Below are positions 8,564 through 18,257 of a stretch of 28,757 bases of DNA, piece by piece; the stretch's first letter is position 1, and each line of letters starts with the position of its first letter. A program made the position numbers and the translations under genes. Source of the DNA: a virus. A model generated the notes under the pieces. The model made no database searches and was not told the DNA's origin. It saw nothing but the letters and a program-made list of their open reading frames with translations. The stretch lies in IMG/VR virus record IMGVR_UViG_3300032322_000756, positions 1-28,757 of that record; one strand, written 5' to 3'.

Positions 8564-10291
8564 ATGGCAATCCCTTTTCCTCCCGATGGACCACAAGTCC
8601 AAGCAGCTCTGCAAAAAGTTCCAACTCCCCAGCTACAACAGTATGCAGCAGGGCGACCGCCTCAACCTACAGGACAAGTAACACCGGGACCGATGGGTGC
8701 AGCGGCTACTGCGCTTAATGAACGTGGTGCTATGGGGGCGGCTAATCAACGACAGATGGCGATGCAAAACGACCCGTCAAAAAGCCCAACGACATTCCAA
8801 CAACTTCAAGCTAGAGAACAAGCCCTTGCTCAGAAAGAGCAGCAAATTGGTGTAATGGGTGCGCTCATGGCTAAAAAAGCCCAAGACCTCCAAGCTCGTG
8901 AACAAGGTATCGCTGCACTACCCATGCCTGAAAATATGTTTACCGCTATGGATGGTGGGGTTGTGTTTAATGGTGGGGGGCGAGTTAAAGGGTACAGTGG
9001 AAAAGATAACGAAAGCCAAGTAAAAGGTTTATACAACCGAGGTATTTTAGAGACTCTTGCAGACGTATTTAGTCAGTTATACGGCACATCATTTGAAGAA
9101 GGTATGGCGCGTACAAAAGAAGGTCAACGAGATAAAGCGTTGCGCGAAGAACTTTCTCGTGTACCCAGCACCGTAGGTGAACCCGAACCTACCGTCTACG
9201 CAAAAGAACCAGAAAAGCCTAAAGATAAGAAAGGATCTGGGGAGTCTACCGGACAACGTGCGCCATCACCTTCAAAGTTAAACGTATTCCAAGAATACAT
9301 GGGCATGGTTGCCCCTTATGCAGTAACACCCGAATCAGTACAACAATACCGTCAAGGAATTTTAGGGTCGTTAGGTAGGATGCGTGAAGGGTATGACAAG
9401 TCTCAGCTAACTCCAGAACAACGTGCTGCAATAGAAAAAGAAGAACGTGACCGTCTCGCCCAAGAATACGCTGACTATACTAAAGGTCGTGGCGAACGCA
9501 TGGAAAAAACGCGAGCCGCTTTAGAAGGTGAGGCTCCTACATTTCAAGAACGAGTTGGGCGTGGCCTTGCTAGTTTGCCCGCCAATCTAAAAGGTGTACG
9601 TCTTGGTGGAGCACTAGCTGTCCTTGGGGGTGGTGCGGCTGGAGTTGATGCCGAATACGCCAAACGTAAACGTGAAGCTGCTAAATATATGGCAGAAGCA
9701 GATGAATTAGCTGCCCGTGCAGATTTAGCCGAAAAACGTGGACAAACTGCGGCGGGACGACAATTTAGTGCAGCAGAAGATTTACGCCGTAAACAGGCAT
9801 ACGAGCTTTTAGGGGTTTCTGAGTCTGCGTATAGACAAGGTGTAGGCGCGTTGATGTCTGACGAACAAGCCGAACAACAAAAACGACTTAGTATGGCTAT
9901 GGGCGCTGCGGGAGCAGATGTTTCTGCACGGCAGCAAGAAAGATTAAAACGTCTAGAGCTTCAGAATCAAAGACCCTCTGCGTTACAAGAACGATTAGCC
10001 CTTTTTAAATCTGATCCTGCTACGTATGAAAAAATCTTTGGGGATAAAACCTCCGGTCGCCGCCCCGGACCTAGAGATATTGTAGCTGTACAACAACATG
10101 TAGCAGGGCTTCCTCTAGAACAATTACCGCTTTCTGACGAAGTAAGACTTGCTATAAAGAATGACGCTAAATCCTTAAAAGATCCAACAAGTCGCCTTAA
10201 TCAAGAAATTCAAGAAGCTAGAAATAAAGTAGCTCAAAGAATACTATCATCAGGTATTACAGATGCTGACGATATTTTAAGTGGACGATAA
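8564..10291 (+). CDS. Structural/ejection-type protein, Gln/Glu-rich, function unknown
   Basis: The 575-residue product begins with a Pro/Gln-rich leader. A helical stretch at residues 78-115 has two related units (QAREQALAQKEQQ and QAREQGIAALP). At 120-145 lies PMPENMFTAMDGGVVFNGGGRVKGYSG, a glycine motif related to those in the two preceding genes. Residues 195-230 are a Pro/Lys/Glu linker. Residues 330-360 are small and hydrophobic (GLASLPANLKG, GGALAVLGGGAAG), followed by long charged helices. No catalytic motif was found. Ribosome site AAGGTGG sits 9-10 bases before the ATG. The layout (short membrane-like segment in a helical, charged protein just ahead of the giant protein) fits an internal virion protein, by inference. 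Confidence 0.57.
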   Translation: MAIPFPPDGPQVQAALQKVPTPQLQQYAAGRPPQPTGQVTPGPMGAAATALNERGAMGAANQRQMAMQNDPSKSPTTFQQLQAREQALAQKEQQIGVMGALMAKKAQDLQAREQGIAALPMPENMFTAMDGGVVFNGGGRVKGYSGKDNESQVKGLYNRGILETLADVFSQLYGTSFEEGMARTKEGQRDKALREELSRVPSTVGEPEPTVYAKEPEKPKDKKGSGESTGQRAPSPSKLNVFQEYMGMVAPYAVTPESVQQYRQGILGSLGRMREGYDKSQLTPEQRAAIEKEERDRLAQEYADYTKGRGERMEKTRAALEGEAPTFQERVGRGLASLPANLKGVRLGGALAVLGGGAAGVDAEYAKRKREAAKYMAEADELAARADLAEKRGQTAAGRQFSAAEDLRRKQAYELLGVSESAYRQGVGALMSDEQAEQQKRLSMAMGAAGADVSARQQERLKRLELQNQRPSALQERLALFKSDPATYEKIFGDKTSGRRPGPRDIVAVQQHVAGLPLEQLPLSDEVRLAIKNDAKSLKDPTSRLNQEIQEARNKVAQRILSSGITDADDILSGR

Positions 10292-10300
10292 AGGGTTGTT

Positions 10301-13300
10301 ATGCCTATCATTAACATAGCACCTTATGGGCCGGTTAGGTTTTCTGATGCCTTATCAGAAGACGAGCTTCGTAGAAAAATTGAAGCAGTCCGTGCAAAAG
10401 GCGAACAAGAACAGTCTCAAAAATATAAATTTGACCCTCGTGAAGAACTTTCACTAGGCCAGCAATTTAAAGGGGGCGCTAAACGCGCTTTCACCGGTAT
10501 CGGTAGTCTTGCCACGGATGTTCTCCCTGCTATTGGCGGCAGCTTGCTTGGTTTTGAAGACTACGCCCGTGAGCAAATGGCTGAAGCAGCAGAAAAGCGT
10601 CGTGCCGCCGAACTCGAATCGCCAACTGCTTATAGGAAATTAAGTGACATTAGAGGAATCGGTGATGTACCTGGGTTCCTTGCAGAAACATTGGGTGAAG
10701 GTGCTGTTGATATTGCTTCTTTACTTGTTCCCGGCGGTGCTGGTTCCGTTATAGGTCGTAGGCTTGCACAGCGTGGTGCAGCAGAAGCGGGGGAACAGAT
10801 TGCAGGTCGTATTGCCAGACGGGGTGTTCCCGAAGGACCGATTCAACCAGACGTACTGAAAGGTTTACAGGAAACTGCTACACGTAGAGTAGCTGAGTCG
10901 CTTGGGCGGGAGGGTGCGGATCTTGGATTTAAGACAGGTCTGCGTGGTGGTGCATATGGCCTTGCATCAGGTGAGATTTTTCAAAGTGTTGAAGAAGAAA
11001 CTGGCAAGCTTGAACCCACCCTTGCTCTTGCACTCGGTGTGCCGTTTGCTGCACTAGACTCGCTGTTACCCGAAACCATAGCTAAACAACTTGGTGCAAC
11101 CGGTAAGGCAGTCTTAACTAAAGAAATGCTAGAGCGTTCAACGCTCCCTGAAGCTAAAGGTCTTGCTGCTCGCCTTGGTACGGCAATCCCTGCGTTGGTT
11201 GCTAAAGAAGGTTTGACCGAAGCAGCTCAAGAAAATATATCAATCCTTGCCGAGCAGATTGCTGGCAGCAGTAAAAAGTTTTTTGATCCTGAGAATGTTG
11301 ACCGGATGCTCATGGCAGGGGTCAAGGGTGGTATTGCTGGTGGTGTGTTTGGTGCTCCCGGCGCAGCGATTGAGGCTGCAAGGGATAAGGGTGCAGATCA
11401 AGCGTTGATTGATGTAGAAGTTGCTCGCCGCGCTGAAATTACTAAGGGTGAAGAAGAAAAACGCGCTGCATTAGAAGAAGCCAAAACAAGATTTGAAACT
11501 GCTGGGCTTGGAGAAACCGCACCTCTGTTCCAAGAAGGCGAGCTGCCGTTACAAGAAACCAAGATAAAAGACTTTTTAGCGTCTTTAGGTCAAGAACCAC
11601 CAAAAGAAGAAACCGCAGAAGTTAAACCGATTACACAAGAATACCTTGCAGACTCAGGTATTGTTTCTGGCCCCCTCAATAAAGCATTTAAAGGTAAAGA
11701 TTTAAACGATCCTGAAGTTGTTTCTGCGTTTCGTGAAGTGCTTACCCAAAGAGCAGAAGACCCTAAATTGTCTGTGAGCGCACAAATGATGGCTCGTGCA
11801 AGGCTTGAAGAGCTTCCGGTTGTAGAACAACAGGGGTTTGATTTTGCTGCTGCACGACGCGAGCAAGAAGAGATTGACGCTGCTAAGGTAAAAGCACAGA
11901 AAGAAGAAGCTGAAACTAAGCAAAAAGAAAAGCGCGAGCAAGACATAGCGTTACTCCAAACATTGCTACAACGTTCTAAAGAATCTCAAAAAGCTGCACC
12001 TGAAGAAGAACGTGAGGCGGGACCGTTTAATCTTCAGTTAACTAAACAGTTAGAAAATGCGCTTGGACAATTGCGACGTAGGCAAGCCTTTGAACGTGCG
12101 GAGCGCGAGGCTGTAACTCAGAAAGAAGAAGAGACTCGCAAAGCTGAAGCTCAACGCGGTGCACAAAATGAATTACAACAGGCAGCACTCATGGGTGAGT
12201 TGCCTTCAAATGTACCACTAGCACCTTCTTTAGAACCTACTGGACAGATAACGCTACCAGGATTTAGACCCCAACAATTAGAACCAACAGCGGCTGAGAA
12301 AGCCGCACCGGAAGGGAAAGCCACACCGGAAGCAAAAGACAAGCGTCAGATGGAGATGTTTACCCCATCTGGTAAACCTGCAAAAGGAGCTAAAAGTGTT
12401 ATTAAAACTGACGAACAACGAGGTGGAGAGGGCGTTTCAGTTCCTAGCGGACCCACTGGAGGAGCACCCACCGCAAGAGTTGAGCCACCTGTCGCCGAGC
12501 GAGTGGAACGCGTTGAACCACCTGTTGAGGAACCTGTACGAGGAGAGGAAGCACCATCCGGTGCAGTAAAGGAAACCAAGCCTAAAACTGAACCCACGAC
12601 TAAACCCAAAGCTGAACCCAAAGTAGAAGCTAAAACAGAACCCAAAGTCGAAGCTGAAACAGAACCCAAGACCGAACCTGAAAAGGAAACCCCAAGTGCC
12701 GCTGCGCCCACCGAAACCGTCGAAGCAAAAGAAAAGAGAACAGCAAAGGCTCCTAAAAGAGCAAAAGTGGCAGAGCCTGCCGACGAAGCCGAGCTTTCCG
12801 AGCAAGAGCAGCGAGACATTCAAGCCGAGCTAGAGCAAGAGCAAGCCGTACAAACCGAAGTCAAAAAGGTTAAGAAAGCTAAAAAAGAGCGTCGGCAAAA
12901 AGAAGCTGAGAGTGCAGAAAAAGGTGAGCCACCACCCAAGAAAACTCGCAAACCTCGTGCTAAGAAGATTGTAGGTACGGAAGAATTTCAAAAGCTTGAG
13001 GGTGGTGCAGCAACACAGCTATATCAAACGACACAATTTACTAACTTCTTAGAGCGTGGATACGTTGGGTTTGCACCACTTGATTTGCCCCAGCAGATTG
13101 ACAATCAAATAGAGGCAGCAAAAGGTAGTGCAGATAATAAAGAGCTTCCTCGTTTAGAGATTCAAAAAACCGACATTGCTGAAGATACTCAAAAAGTTAA
13201 AGACTTGATAACTGGGCCAAAGGCCGACACCCCCGAAGCAAGGGCTGCTCAGGTTTACTTCAGTAAGATGCCTCGTCTTGTCGATGGGTTAATCAACATT

Positions 13301-16300
13301 GCATTTGGTACTCAGTTTGAAGCGCCCCATCTTCTTCCTAATATTCCACAATCAGATCAGTACGGCACAACCATAGAACAAAACTTCTTCAATGGACTAA
13401 CCCAAGAAAACGCACGCAAAGCTTTTGTTTGGGTTGAGAACAACCTATCGCCTGTGTCATTCAACGAGCTTGCTGCAAGGCAGACCGCGTTTGCAATTGC
13501 TGCTAAAACAAGCGATCAACAAATTGTAAGGTTGGTGCAGCTTGGGTTTCGTGGCCCTGCTGCTCCTGTCGAGCTAGATATTGAAGGTAAGCCTATTAAT
13601 AGGCAAGAAGGTATTCAAGAATACGAAGCGGCATTTAAACGCGAGTATTCAGCCGTGGGTCGTCTTGGGATTGCGCTAGAACAAGCAGGTATGCCAGAAG
13701 CGCAGCGGGAAGAAATAATGCGACTCGCCACACGTAAAGTGGTTGAGGTACTGCCTCCCTTTACTACAACTTGGGAACTTAACACCTTAAACGGTGACGA
13801 TCTTATTCGTGTAATACCTGAAAAAAATCAAAAGCTTATCTCTGAGCAGGTTGATAAAGCCGGACCCGAAGCACGTACCGCACTTGCAAAACACTATGGT
13901 GTTGCTCCCGATAGTCCGGAACTACTATCACGCACACTTCTTGATGTTGTCAGATTTGCCAACAAAGGTATCGAAGCAGTTGATCGTGCAATCCGCAGTT
14001 TCATTAAGCAGATCGCAAACGGGCTTATGTCGGTTGCTTTGATCTTTAACCCTGCACAACTCATTGATACGTTCTCTTATAACCCTGTAAAAGTCTACAC
14101 AGACACAATTGAAATTAAAGCGGTTGTGCCTACCGATGCAAGGGCGAACATGTCTGCGGAAGCGGTTAAGGTCTATGAGTCAATGGCCCCCGCAGCTAAA
14201 GAATCGGGTAAAGGTTTTATGATCGCGGACAAACCCGCAGGGCGTCTGCATGTGTTTGATGCAGACGGTAATTTAATTGCACAAGATACCGCACTCTATG
14301 GGCGTGACTATGGTGATGTGCTCCAAGGTGAAAAACGTGTAACACCTGCTGGTAGGTACACCTTAAAAGTTGCATCAAGCCATTACGCTGGTGGCAAAGC
14401 ATTTGAACTTGTCGAGTCGGAGCACCGAGTCGGCAACACCGACTATGTGATTGCTGTTCATGCTGCATACCTTGGTGATAAGACTGAGAAACGTGATGAG
14501 CGTCTAGCCACCGCAGCCATAAGCGATAAGCGTATCAGCTATGGGTGCATCAATACAAAGCATGAAACGTTCTTAAATAAACTTATGCCTAACGCCGCCA
14601 AGTTAGATGGTGGTATGGTGTTTGTGATTCCTGATGAAGTAGCGTTGTCGGACACGTTGTTCAAACCAACAACTCAGACGGTATCTGCACAAAAATTTAT
14701 ACGTGGTGCAACCGTAGGTGACCCCCTGCACCCTGCCATCATTGCTTGCCTAAAGAGCGACGATCTACCTACTGCGCTTAAGTCGATGGCAAGTATGTCT
14801 GGTATGGTCGGTAAAGTTGCTGGTGCGTTGTTACGAGCTAACATTGATACCTCTGTAAAAGTTGTTGATAACTTAACCGACGAAGCAGGTAAACCTGTTG
14901 CTGGGTTTTTTGACCCACAGACAAATACAATCTTCCTTGATTCAAAGGCAGGGCTTAACAGCCATGTTGCACTACACGAAGCTTTACACGCAGCAACGTC
15001 ACATGTCCTAGACAACCCTTCGCATCCTGTAACCAAACAACTTCAGGCTTTGTACGACAAAGTAAAGGGGAGCCTGGATACGGCTTATGGTGCAACAAGT
15101 TTGGATGAGTTTGTTGCCGAGGCTTTTTCTAATCCTGAGTTCCAAGCCAAGTTGCAGTCGATGTTCCCTGATGGCAAACCCATCAGTGCATGGGCGAGGT
15201 TTACCCGCACGGTTGCTAACATGCTGCGCTCACTCATGGGGCGCTCCACTATTTCTACTGAGTCTGCATTTGACCAAGTAGATCGGCTTACCAATCAGAT
15301 CCTTTCGCCTGCCCCTGATCAGAGAAACGCAGGGGTGCTCTATGCTGTGTCTGCGAATCCTAAGTGGTTCAACAGCACTGTTGATGGGGTGCTTAAAGCC
15401 GCAAACGCGGCAGGTGTAAAACAAGAAAATATTTCGGTAATTGATGAGTTCTTACGTAACAGAGCCACAGGTGCGATGCGTAAGTTCTTGATGCAGTTTC
15501 TCCCTCTCCATGCCGTAGCAGATTTAGCTAAAAAGTATTTACCCCAAGCAGCAGAAATTAATAGAACAGTTAACTTGCGTACGGGGGAAGAAGATAAGAC
15601 TTATCAAGAAATTGAACCTGTTGTAACTCGTGTAGAGAAGTGGGCTAAGGGTGCAGGGAAAGCCAAGCTTGATGCGTTTAACGACCTTGTTTACGGTAGC
15701 ACACTTGCCAAGATTGATGTCGCTCCACGCTATGACGAGAATTTAAAAAAGCAGATTACCCCTACTGAAGCTGACTATGCTGGCGCAGAGGCAAAAACGG
15801 AGTTTAGAAGGTTAAAAGCTCTTTACGATTCGCTTGGGGCAGACGGTCAGAAAGCATATCGTGATGCACGAGATACGTATAGAAAACTATACAAGTATAT
15901 TCTTGACAGTCTTACCAATAGAATTGACGATGTCATAGCTGATAAAGCGCAGGCTAAACGCGTTAAAGAATCTATCCTTGAAAAGCTTGCCAAAAAAGGT
16001 GGGATTGATCCCTACTTCCCGCTAACCCGTGAAGGTAAGTACTGGCTTTCATACAGAACCAAGGACGCTTCAGGACAAGAAGATTTTGTTGTTGAGGCTT
16101 TCAAAGAAGAGCGCACTCGTAAGCTGCGAATCGAGGAGCTTGAAAAAGCAAACAAAATCCTGAAAGATAAGAAGGGCGAGCTTGATTTAAATACCTTCTC
16201 CCAACTATCCGAGATGAATTATCGTCGGGTGCCTTCTACTTCGTTTATTTATTCCATTTTAAATAACGTGCCTGAAGGGTCGAAAGACGACATCCTAAAA

Positions 16301-18175
16301 CTTTTTGTAGACGCAATGCCAGAAACAGCATTTGCTAAGTCTTTCCAAACTCGTAAAGAAACATCTGGGTTTAACAAGGACGCTGTAAAAGCTCTGCGTG
16401 AAAAAGCCTTCCCAATTGCAAGGCAAGTTGCCAATATGAAGTACGCAGCCAAGCTAGATAAGCTTGTAGCTGACATGCGGGAAAGCGTTACAAAAAAGCA
16501 AGGGACCAAAAAGGGTGATGTACAACTTGAAACAGCTTACTTAGATATTTTAGAACAACACGTTCAGTTTGCTATCAATCCCAACACCAATCGTGCGGCA
16601 CAAATACTGTCAACGATGGGCTTCAATATGACATTAGGTTTTAACGTGTCATCGGCTTTGGTAAACCTGGGGCAGGTACCGTTAATTGCTGCACCTTATT
16701 TAGCTGGTGAGTATCAAAGCGTTGGTGGACTTCCTACCGTTATGAAAGAAGTCAACAAAGCCTATAAAGTATTTATCGGAAGTGGCTTTAAGCGTGACGT
16801 TAAGACCATCGTTGGTGATGTCGAAGTCAACCGTCGGTCTATGCCTTCTTTAGACAACATCAACTATGATGCACCTGGTTTATCGGAAGATGTTAAACGT
16901 CTAAAAATACTTGCACAGAAAGCCCAAGAGCAAGGGATGCTTAATCGCTCCCAGATGTACGAAACACTTGAAGCGATGGACGATGCCAGCATCGTTACAA
17001 AAGCCAATAAGCTCTCTGGGATTATGATGCACATGGGCGAGCGCATGAACCGTCAGGTTACGATGGTCGCTGCCTACAATCTTGAGCTTGCCAAGATGAA
17101 AAAACAGGGGCGCACGATTGATGATGCAGCTATGGCAGAAGCTGCGGATCGCGCACTGTACTTGACCGAGATGACTAACGGGGGTATCGCGGCAGCGGCT
17201 GCACCACTCATCGCACAAAAGTCATCCATCGGCAGACTTGCCTTTATGTTCAAACGCTACGGCGTGTCGATGTACTACTTGTTGTTTAAGTCTGCACGTA
17301 CGGCATTGACGGACCAAGACAAAGCTACCCGCACGGCTGCATGGAAGCAGGTTGGGTATATCGCAGGTATGACAGCACTTACCGCAGGGGTGTCTGGGTT
17401 ACCGATGTTTGGTGCGATAGCCATGCTCTACAACATGTTTAAGGATGACGATGAGGAAGATTTAGAGTCCATCGTGCGTAAAGGTATTGGTGAACTTCCG
17501 TTTAAAGGTTTGCTGAACTACACAACAGGGCTTGAAGTTGCTTCGCGCATGGGGTTGAGTGATCTAATCATGCGGGACGTTATCAACGAAAACGAGAAAA
17601 CGTTACCCGTCCGGCTTCTTGAAGCTTTTGGTGGCCCCGTGTACGGCACCTTTACTAAATGGGAACGTGCAGCAGAGTTAATGAAAGAAGGGCATTATGA
17701 TCGTGCGATAGAAGCCGCACTTCCTTCTGCTTTAGGCAACGTGTTTAAGTCATACCGATATGCTAATGAAGGTGCAAACACCTTGCGGGGTGATCCCATT
17801 ACAGGTGACATCAATACGTGGAACGTAGCGGCTCAGTTCTTTGGGTTTGCTCCTGCCGAATATGTAAGACAGCTTGAGATTAACGCGTTGGTCAAAGGTA
17901 TTGATAAAGCGGTAACCGAGGAAAAAACCAAGCAGCTAAAACGTTACTACGTGGCAAGTCGCATGGGTGATACAGAAGGGCGTGAAGAAGCTAAAGAAGC
18001 GTTACAAGAGTTGCGCCAGAAATATCCCAAGCTGTTCCCAGAAGGTATTGAACAATCTATCCAACGGTCAATGGCTCAGCATATGCGTACGACCAAAGAG
18101 ATGTACCACGGTGTTACGCTTTCAAAGGCTATGCGAAATGAGCTTATTGATCTAGCTTCGGAATACGAGGACTAA
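10301..18175 (+). CDS. Giant polyvalent virion protein: YkuD L,D-transpeptidase-like, HExxH peptidase-like and LPD38-like regions
   Basis: This 2624-residue protein fills 27% of the window. Residues 1-400 are charged helices with Gly/Ala-rich membrane-like stretches. Residues 520-900 are Glu/Lys/Pro-rich, with an EPKVEA-type repeat at about 763-797 and a basic patch near 860-900. A YkuD (L,D-transpeptidase) domain spans about 1303-1436: RLHVFDADG, TPAGRYTL, His1387 in VIAVHAA, and Cys1416 in ISYGCIN. That fold normally acts on peptidoglycan stem peptides. An HEALH zinc-peptidase motif follows at 1559-1563, with DEFVAEAF (Glu1603/Glu1607) as possible third ligand. The C-terminal 520 residues (GFNMTLGFNVSSALVNL near 2107, KSSIGRLAFMFKRYGVSMYY near 2309, hydrophobic helices at 2348-2380) match what I know of large polyvalent protein-associated domain 38. 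Such proteins are thought to be carried in the virion and delivered to the host. Ribosome site AAGG precedes the ATG. Confidence 0.85.
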   Translation: MPIINIAPYGPVRFSDALSEDELRRKIEAVRAKGEQEQSQKYKFDPREELSLGQQFKGGAKRAFTGIGSLATDVLPAIGGSLLGFEDYAREQMAEAAEKRRAAELESPTAYRKLSDIRGIGDVPGFLAETLGEGAVDIASLLVPGGAGSVIGRRLAQRGAAEAGEQIAGRIARRGVPEGPIQPDVLKGLQETATRRVAESLGREGADLGFKTGLRGGAYGLASGEIFQSVEEETGKLEPTLALALGVPFAALDSLLPETIAKQLGATGKAVLTKEMLERSTLPEAKGLAARLGTAIPALVAKEGLTEAAQENISILAEQIAGSSKKFFDPENVDRMLMAGVKGGIAGGVFGAPGAAIEAARDKGADQALIDVEVARRAEITKGEEEKRAALEEAKTRFETAGLGETAPLFQEGELPLQETKIKDFLASLGQEPPKEETAEVKPITQEYLADSGIVSGPLNKAFKGKDLNDPEVVSAFREVLTQRAEDPKLSVSAQMMARARLEELPVVEQQGFDFAAARREQEEIDAAKVKAQKEEAETKQKEKREQDIALLQTLLQRSKESQKAAPEEEREAGPFNLQLTKQLENALGQLRRRQAFERAEREAVTQKEEETRKAEAQRGAQNELQQAALMGELPSNVPLAPSLEPTGQITLPGFRPQQLEPTAAEKAAPEGKATPEAKDKRQMEMFTPSGKPAKGAKSVIKTDEQRGGEGVSVPSGPTGGAPTARVEPPVAERVERVEPPVEEPVRGEEAPSGAVKETKPKTEPTTKPKAEPKVEAKTEPKVEAETEPKTEPEKETPSAAAPTETVEAKEKRTAKAPKRAKVAEPADEAELSEQEQRDIQAELEQEQAVQTEVKKVKKAKKERRQKEAESAEKGEPPPKKTRKPRAKKIVGTEEFQKLEGGAATQLYQTTQFTNFLERGYVGFAPLDLPQQIDNQIEAAKGSADNKELPRLEIQKTDIAEDTQKVKDLITGPKADTPEARAAQVYFSKMPRLVDGLINIAFGTQFEAPHLLPNIPQSDQYGTTIEQNFFNGLTQENARKAFVWVENNLSPVSFNELAARQTAFAIAAKTSDQQIVRLVQLGFRGPAAPVELDIEGKPINRQEGIQEYEAAFKREYSAVGRLGIALEQAGMPEAQREEIMRLATRKVVEVLPPFTTTWELNTLNGDDLIRVIPEKNQKLISEQVDKAGPEARTALAKHYGVAPDSPELLSRTLLDVVRFANKGIEAVDRAIRSFIKQIANGLMSVALIFNPAQLIDTFSYNPVKVYTDTIEIKAVVPTDARANMSAEAVKVYESMAPAAKESGKGFMIADKPAGRLHVFDADGNLIAQDTALYGRDYGDVLQGEKRVTPAGRYTLKVASSHYAGGKAFELVESEHRVGNTDYVIAVHAAYLGDKTEKRDERLATAAISDKRISYGCINTKHETFLNKLMPNAAKLDGGMVFVIPDEVALSDTLFKPTTQTVSAQKFIRGATVGDPLHPAIIACLKSDDLPTALKSMASMSGMVGKVAGALLRANIDTSVKVVDNLTDEAGKPVAGFFDPQTNTIFLDSKAGLNSHVALHEALHAATSHVLDNPSHPVTKQLQALYDKVKGSLDTAYGATSLDEFVAEAFSNPEFQAKLQSMFPDGKPISAWARFTRTVANMLRSLMGRSTISTESAFDQVDRLTNQILSPAPDQRNAGVLYAVSANPKWFNSTVDGVLKAANAAGVKQENISVIDEFLRNRATGAMRKFLMQFLPLHAVADLAKKYLPQAAEINRTVNLRTGEEDKTYQEIEPVVTRVEKWAKGAGKAKLDAFNDLVYGSTLAKIDVAPRYDENLKKQITPTEADYAGAEAKTEFRRLKALYDSLGADGQKAYRDARDTYRKLYKYILDSLTNRIDDVIADKAQAKRVKESILEKLAKKGGIDPYFPLTREGKYWLSYRTKDASGQEDFVVEAFKEERTRKLRIEELEKANKILKDKKGELDLNTFSQLSEMNYRRVPSTSFIYSILNNVPEGSKDDILKLFVDAMPETAFAKSFQTRKETSGFNKDAVKALREKAFPIARQVANMKYAAKLDKLVADMRESVTKKQGTKKGDVQLETAYLDILEQHVQFAINPNTNRAAQILSTMGFNMTLGFNVSSALVNLGQVPLIAAPYLAGEYQSVGGLPTVMKEVNKAYKVFIGSGFKRDVKTIVGDVEVNRRSMPSLDNINYDAPGLSEDVKRLKILAQKAQEQGMLNRSQMYETLEAMDDASIVTKANKLSGIMMHMGERMNRQVTMVAAYNLELAKMKKQGRTIDDAAMAEAADRALYLTEMTNGGIAAAAAPLIAQKSSIGRLAFMFKRYGVSMYYLLFKSARTALTDQDKATRTAAWKQVGYIAGMTALTAGVSGLPMFGAIAMLYNMFKDDDEEDLESIVRKGIGELPFKGLLNYTTGLEVASRMGLSDLIMRDVINENEKTLPVRLLEAFGGPVYGTFTKWERAAELMKEGHYDRAIEAALPSALGNVFKSYRYANEGANTLRGDPITGDINTWNVAAQFFGFAPAEYVRQLEINALVKGIDKAVTEEKTKQLKRYYVASRMGDTEGREEAKEALQELRQKYPKLFPEGIEQSIQRSMAQHMRTTKEMYHGVTLSKAMRNELIDLASEYED
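12587..12690 (+). repeat. Degenerate (T/A)EPK(V/T)EA repeat in the giant gene
   Basis: About four imperfect units of roughly 21-24 bases encode alternating TEP, KVEA and ETEPK elements at residues 763-797 of the giant protein. This is a low-complexity acidic/basic linker between the N-terminal helical part and the enzymatic regions. It also explains long spurious open frames on the opposite strand here. Confidence 0.75.
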
Positions 18176-18199
18176 AAAAGACCCCGCCAAAGGGCGGGG
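18174..18199 (-). terminator. Intrinsic terminator for the leftward replication operon
   Basis: Read on the - strand, a 7-bp GC stem (CCCCGCC/GGCGGGG, 18182-18188 with 18193-18199) with a 4-base loop is followed by TCTTTTTT (18181-18174). This is a textbook rho-independent terminator at the end of the - strand genes. On the + strand the same stem has only an upstream A-tract and no U-run, so rightward termination would be weaker. The U-run overlaps the stop codon of the giant gene. Confidence 0.88.
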
Positions 18200-18257
18200 C
18201 TAAATGGTCGTCGTGACCAGAGGAGAGTAGATGGACACATCTACGGGCCGAACAGTA
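18200..18257. other. Convergent intergenic spacer with two further hairpins
   Basis: Beyond the terminator stem lie a 5-bp hairpin (TGGTC/GACCA, 18205-18219) and a perfect 7-bp hairpin (GTAGATG-GACA-CATCTAC, 18227-18244). The second one covers an ATG preceded by AGGAG. No protein-coding gene is convincing here. The hairpins may shield or terminate transcripts meeting from both sides. Confidence 0.6.

Noticed and set aside
12587-12690. CRISPR-like short repeats
   Set aside because: The units are adjacent, imperfect and codon-phased, encode a protein linker and have no spacers.
12346-12823. Long - strand open frames opposite the giant gene
   Set aside because: They result from the Glu/Lys/Pro-rich repeats in the sense frame; the products are low-complexity Ser/Gly or Phe/Gly strings with no ribosome site.
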